Translations under genes and position numbers: made by a program
Source of the DNA: Apiospora phragmitis
Taxonomy: Eukaryota; Ascomycota; Sordariomycetes; Amphisphaeriales; Apiosporaceae
Direction: 5' to 3'
DNA: 64,000 nt
Assembly: GCA_038363925.1 (NCBI GenBank)
Contig: JAQQWL010000003.1
Span: 2,232,001-2,296,000, forward strand
Shown here: positions 62,466 to 64,000 of the stretch, one piece after another
How the letters are laid out: every line of letters begins with the position of its first letter
How positions within the stretch are numbered: the stretch's first letter is position 1
Notes under the pieces: generated by a model
Seen by the model: the letters and a program-made list of their open reading frames with translations, nothing else
Databases searched by the model: none
What the model was told of the DNA's origin: nothing

Positions 62466-62580
62466 GGTAGTTGAAAGTGAGGTCGTTCAAAGTGAAGGTA
62501 ATAAAATGAAGGTGCTGAAAGTGAAAGTATTGAAAGTGAAGATCATGTGTCCAAAGTGGTCTTGTTCAAAGTGGTCTTGA
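62466..62580 (-). repeat. CACTTT-rich degenerate repeat in the RING-like gene leader
   Basis: Just upstream of the start codon, in the sense of transcription, the words CACTTT, ACTTTCA, ACTTTGA and CCTTCA recur about every 12 bases over roughly 110 bp. On the + strand it reads as repeats of tgaaagtgaagg. It may be a leader or core-promoter element; function unknown. Confidence 0.7.
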
Positions 62581-63341
62581 AAAGGTTGTAAATGGTCTCA
62601 ATACTGATGGAAGAACTGCTGTAGACTTGTATGTTTATTGTATGGTTGTTATAGGGAGTTCCTACTCTCGGGCCTGGGGTCAGTGGATTAATATATATTT
62701 TTTAGGCAGCTTGTACTGGAGAAAGGGATGAAGAGAGTTCTCTACTCTTGTGGTTATACCAAACGTTGCGGCGACTTAACCTTTCAACAGTCTTAAGTTT
62801 TATCTCTTCAGGATCCAAATCATACAATAGGCGGAGAACCAGTGTAATCACGAACTTTAGATTTACCCGGAATCACTGCATCACAGCGGAATTATTTTCC
62901 TATTAATTGTTTACGCCAATGGTCACTCTCCCCGAAGGAGAGTCCAACATCCGCGAAGGCCATGTCGACTAACCCACAGCCCGTTCTCGTCAATCCGTGA
63001 TGGTGTCTGGATTGAGCGAAACGCCATGGTGTCCATTCTTTCTTATGATACCGTGACTCTATCGGCTGACCTAGGAGTTCCACGGCTCTGGATCTGATAG
63101 CTTCTCGTTGGTTTATATATTTGAGAGCAACCTGCCCTTGATTAGCTTTTGGCCAGCACTGACTTAAAACGCAAAGAGGTCTCACATTGCATATTGCATT
63201 AGTTTGTGTGCGTACAGTTGGTCTCTTATGACATTATTTCTTTATTTTTTTCTTACCTACTAGCATCTTGAGCTTTTTCAACGATCTCATCTCCCATAGG
63301 AAGCGCCTGGAAACTGATTTGCCCATAGGGACGATTTCACT
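62581..63341. other. Gene-free stretch between tandem paralogues
   Basis: About 760 bp, containing the 3' UTR of the right-hand gene and the promoter of the left one (both transcribed leftward). Somewhat AT-rich near 62680-62720. No coding frame supported. Confidence 0.35.
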
Positions 63342-64000
63342 TTAGCGTCCTATGAAGCCGCCCTGCTGGATGATAGTCTTGAATATTTCGATAATATCGT
63401 CAATGTCAGGGGTCACAGACTCATGGATTATGGCGTTTGCCCTCTCGACCAGATCTCCCCCACGGTCATCAAAAGGCATTGAACAGCGGTACGCGTGGCT
63501 TCGTCGACGTCGGGATACTCAAGTTGATGATCGGGCGGGTAGCGCTGGTACGCGACCTCGCCGCCCCTGTACCAGGCGACAGGCAGGAGAGGTTTGGACT
63601 TATCCCAGAACTCCCGACAGTACGTCTCGGCCAGGACAAGGCCATTACTCACTTTATCTGGCGTCATCTCGGTCTCAGTGCGACTGCCAAAACTGCGGGC
63701 CCGGCATGGCTGGAAGGTCACCTGCCGAGCCGTTTCCATACGAGCGTGTGCGGAAAGACGCTCCTGAGTGTCTGGCTGCTCGGGCCCGAACCTGGCCTCG
63801 AGCTGGGCTCGGCGCTGCGGGTCCCGCACGTCGTCAGCGTGGGGGAAGATGAGATGGGTGAGCTCGACCACCTTCTCGCGCACCCACTTGGGGACGTTCT
63901 CCTGGCGCCAGAGATCGTGGGAGGAGGTTTCCGGCGGCACCGGCAACGGCTGCTCGGCCGGGCCCGTGGGGGAAGCACTCGCTGGCCGGGCAGCGGGGAA
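63342..64000 (-). CDS. RING-like protein paralogue, C-terminal part, runs off the window
   Basis: The 3' portion of a gene transcribed leftward whose 5' end lies beyond 64000. It shares with its neighbour at 61107-62465 a segment KWVREKVVELTHLIFPHADDVR (neighbour: LRRRVTEVSHLLYPSVADIR), the motif LLPVAWYRGGE, and MTVGGDL near the end. The frame must step -1 at a G5 run (minus strand; C5 at 63457-63461), between MTVG and GDLVERANAI, giving a C-terminus that ends QQGGFIGR with TAA at 63342-63344. Without the step it would end early at 63428. The cysteine-rich N-terminal part is not visible here. Confidence 0.7.

Noticed and set aside
1..64000. tRNA, rRNA or CRISPR arrays
   Set aside because: I looked for TTCGAAT-type T-loops with flanking stems and for spaced repeats. 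Hits such as 10731 and 13247 sit in retrotransposon coding DNA without a fold. The regular arrays seen (32 bp, 126 bp, 21-22 bp) have other explanations.

Overview
The window is nuclear DNA of a filamentous ascomycete (Pezizomycotina, probably a Sordariomycete). Three things point there: spliceosomal introns with GTRAGT-like donors and CTAAC/CTGAC branch sites, recognisable fungal families (TeaR-type cell-end-marker receptor, HET proteins, Are2-type sterol acyltransferase, secreted GH1), and a left half bearing the mark of repeat-induced point mutation (RIP): loss of CpA/TpG, excess TpA, retained CpG.

Layout. Bases 1-30,200 are an AT-rich repeat block. It holds the 3' part of a Ty3/Gypsy chromovirus (1-2644); a complete copy (3117-18248, TSD ATATA) interrupted in gag by a second complete copy of the same family in the opposite orientation (4468-11890, TSD GTATT/ATATT); and a complete copy of a related family with a different LTR (21193-29040, TSD TTATT). 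All are RIP-mutated and dead.

The main find is that the DNA on both sides of the third element is one broken gene. Read on the minus strand, 30643-29041 encodes a HET domain, a linker and the front of a NACHT NTPase with Walker A and B regions. After the 7.85-kb element, 21192-19622 continues with the rest of NACHT, the post-NACHT helical region, two WD40 repeats and the typical C-terminal tail. It is a HET-NACHT-WD40 (HNWD/het-E/het-D type) allorecognition or NLR gene, killed by the insertion and by RIP that appears to have spread out from it.

Bases 31,700-64,000 have normal composition: a secreted GH1 beta-glucosidase, a TeaR homologue with a CaaX end, an MPPED-like metallophosphoesterase, a DnaJ-domain protein, a second HET-domain gene, sterol O-acyltransferase, a small membrane protein, and two related RING-like genes, the last running off the right edge. 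Gene-free stretches are long, the largest 42.1-50.3 kb.

Most intact-looking genes on the right carry isolated one-base frame breaks, mostly at short G/C or T runs, with clean homology on both sides. I read these as probable homopolymer errors in the assembly, not independent pseudogenes, so those genes are listed as CDS with the breaks noted. All family assignments come from reading motifs by eye; no search was run.
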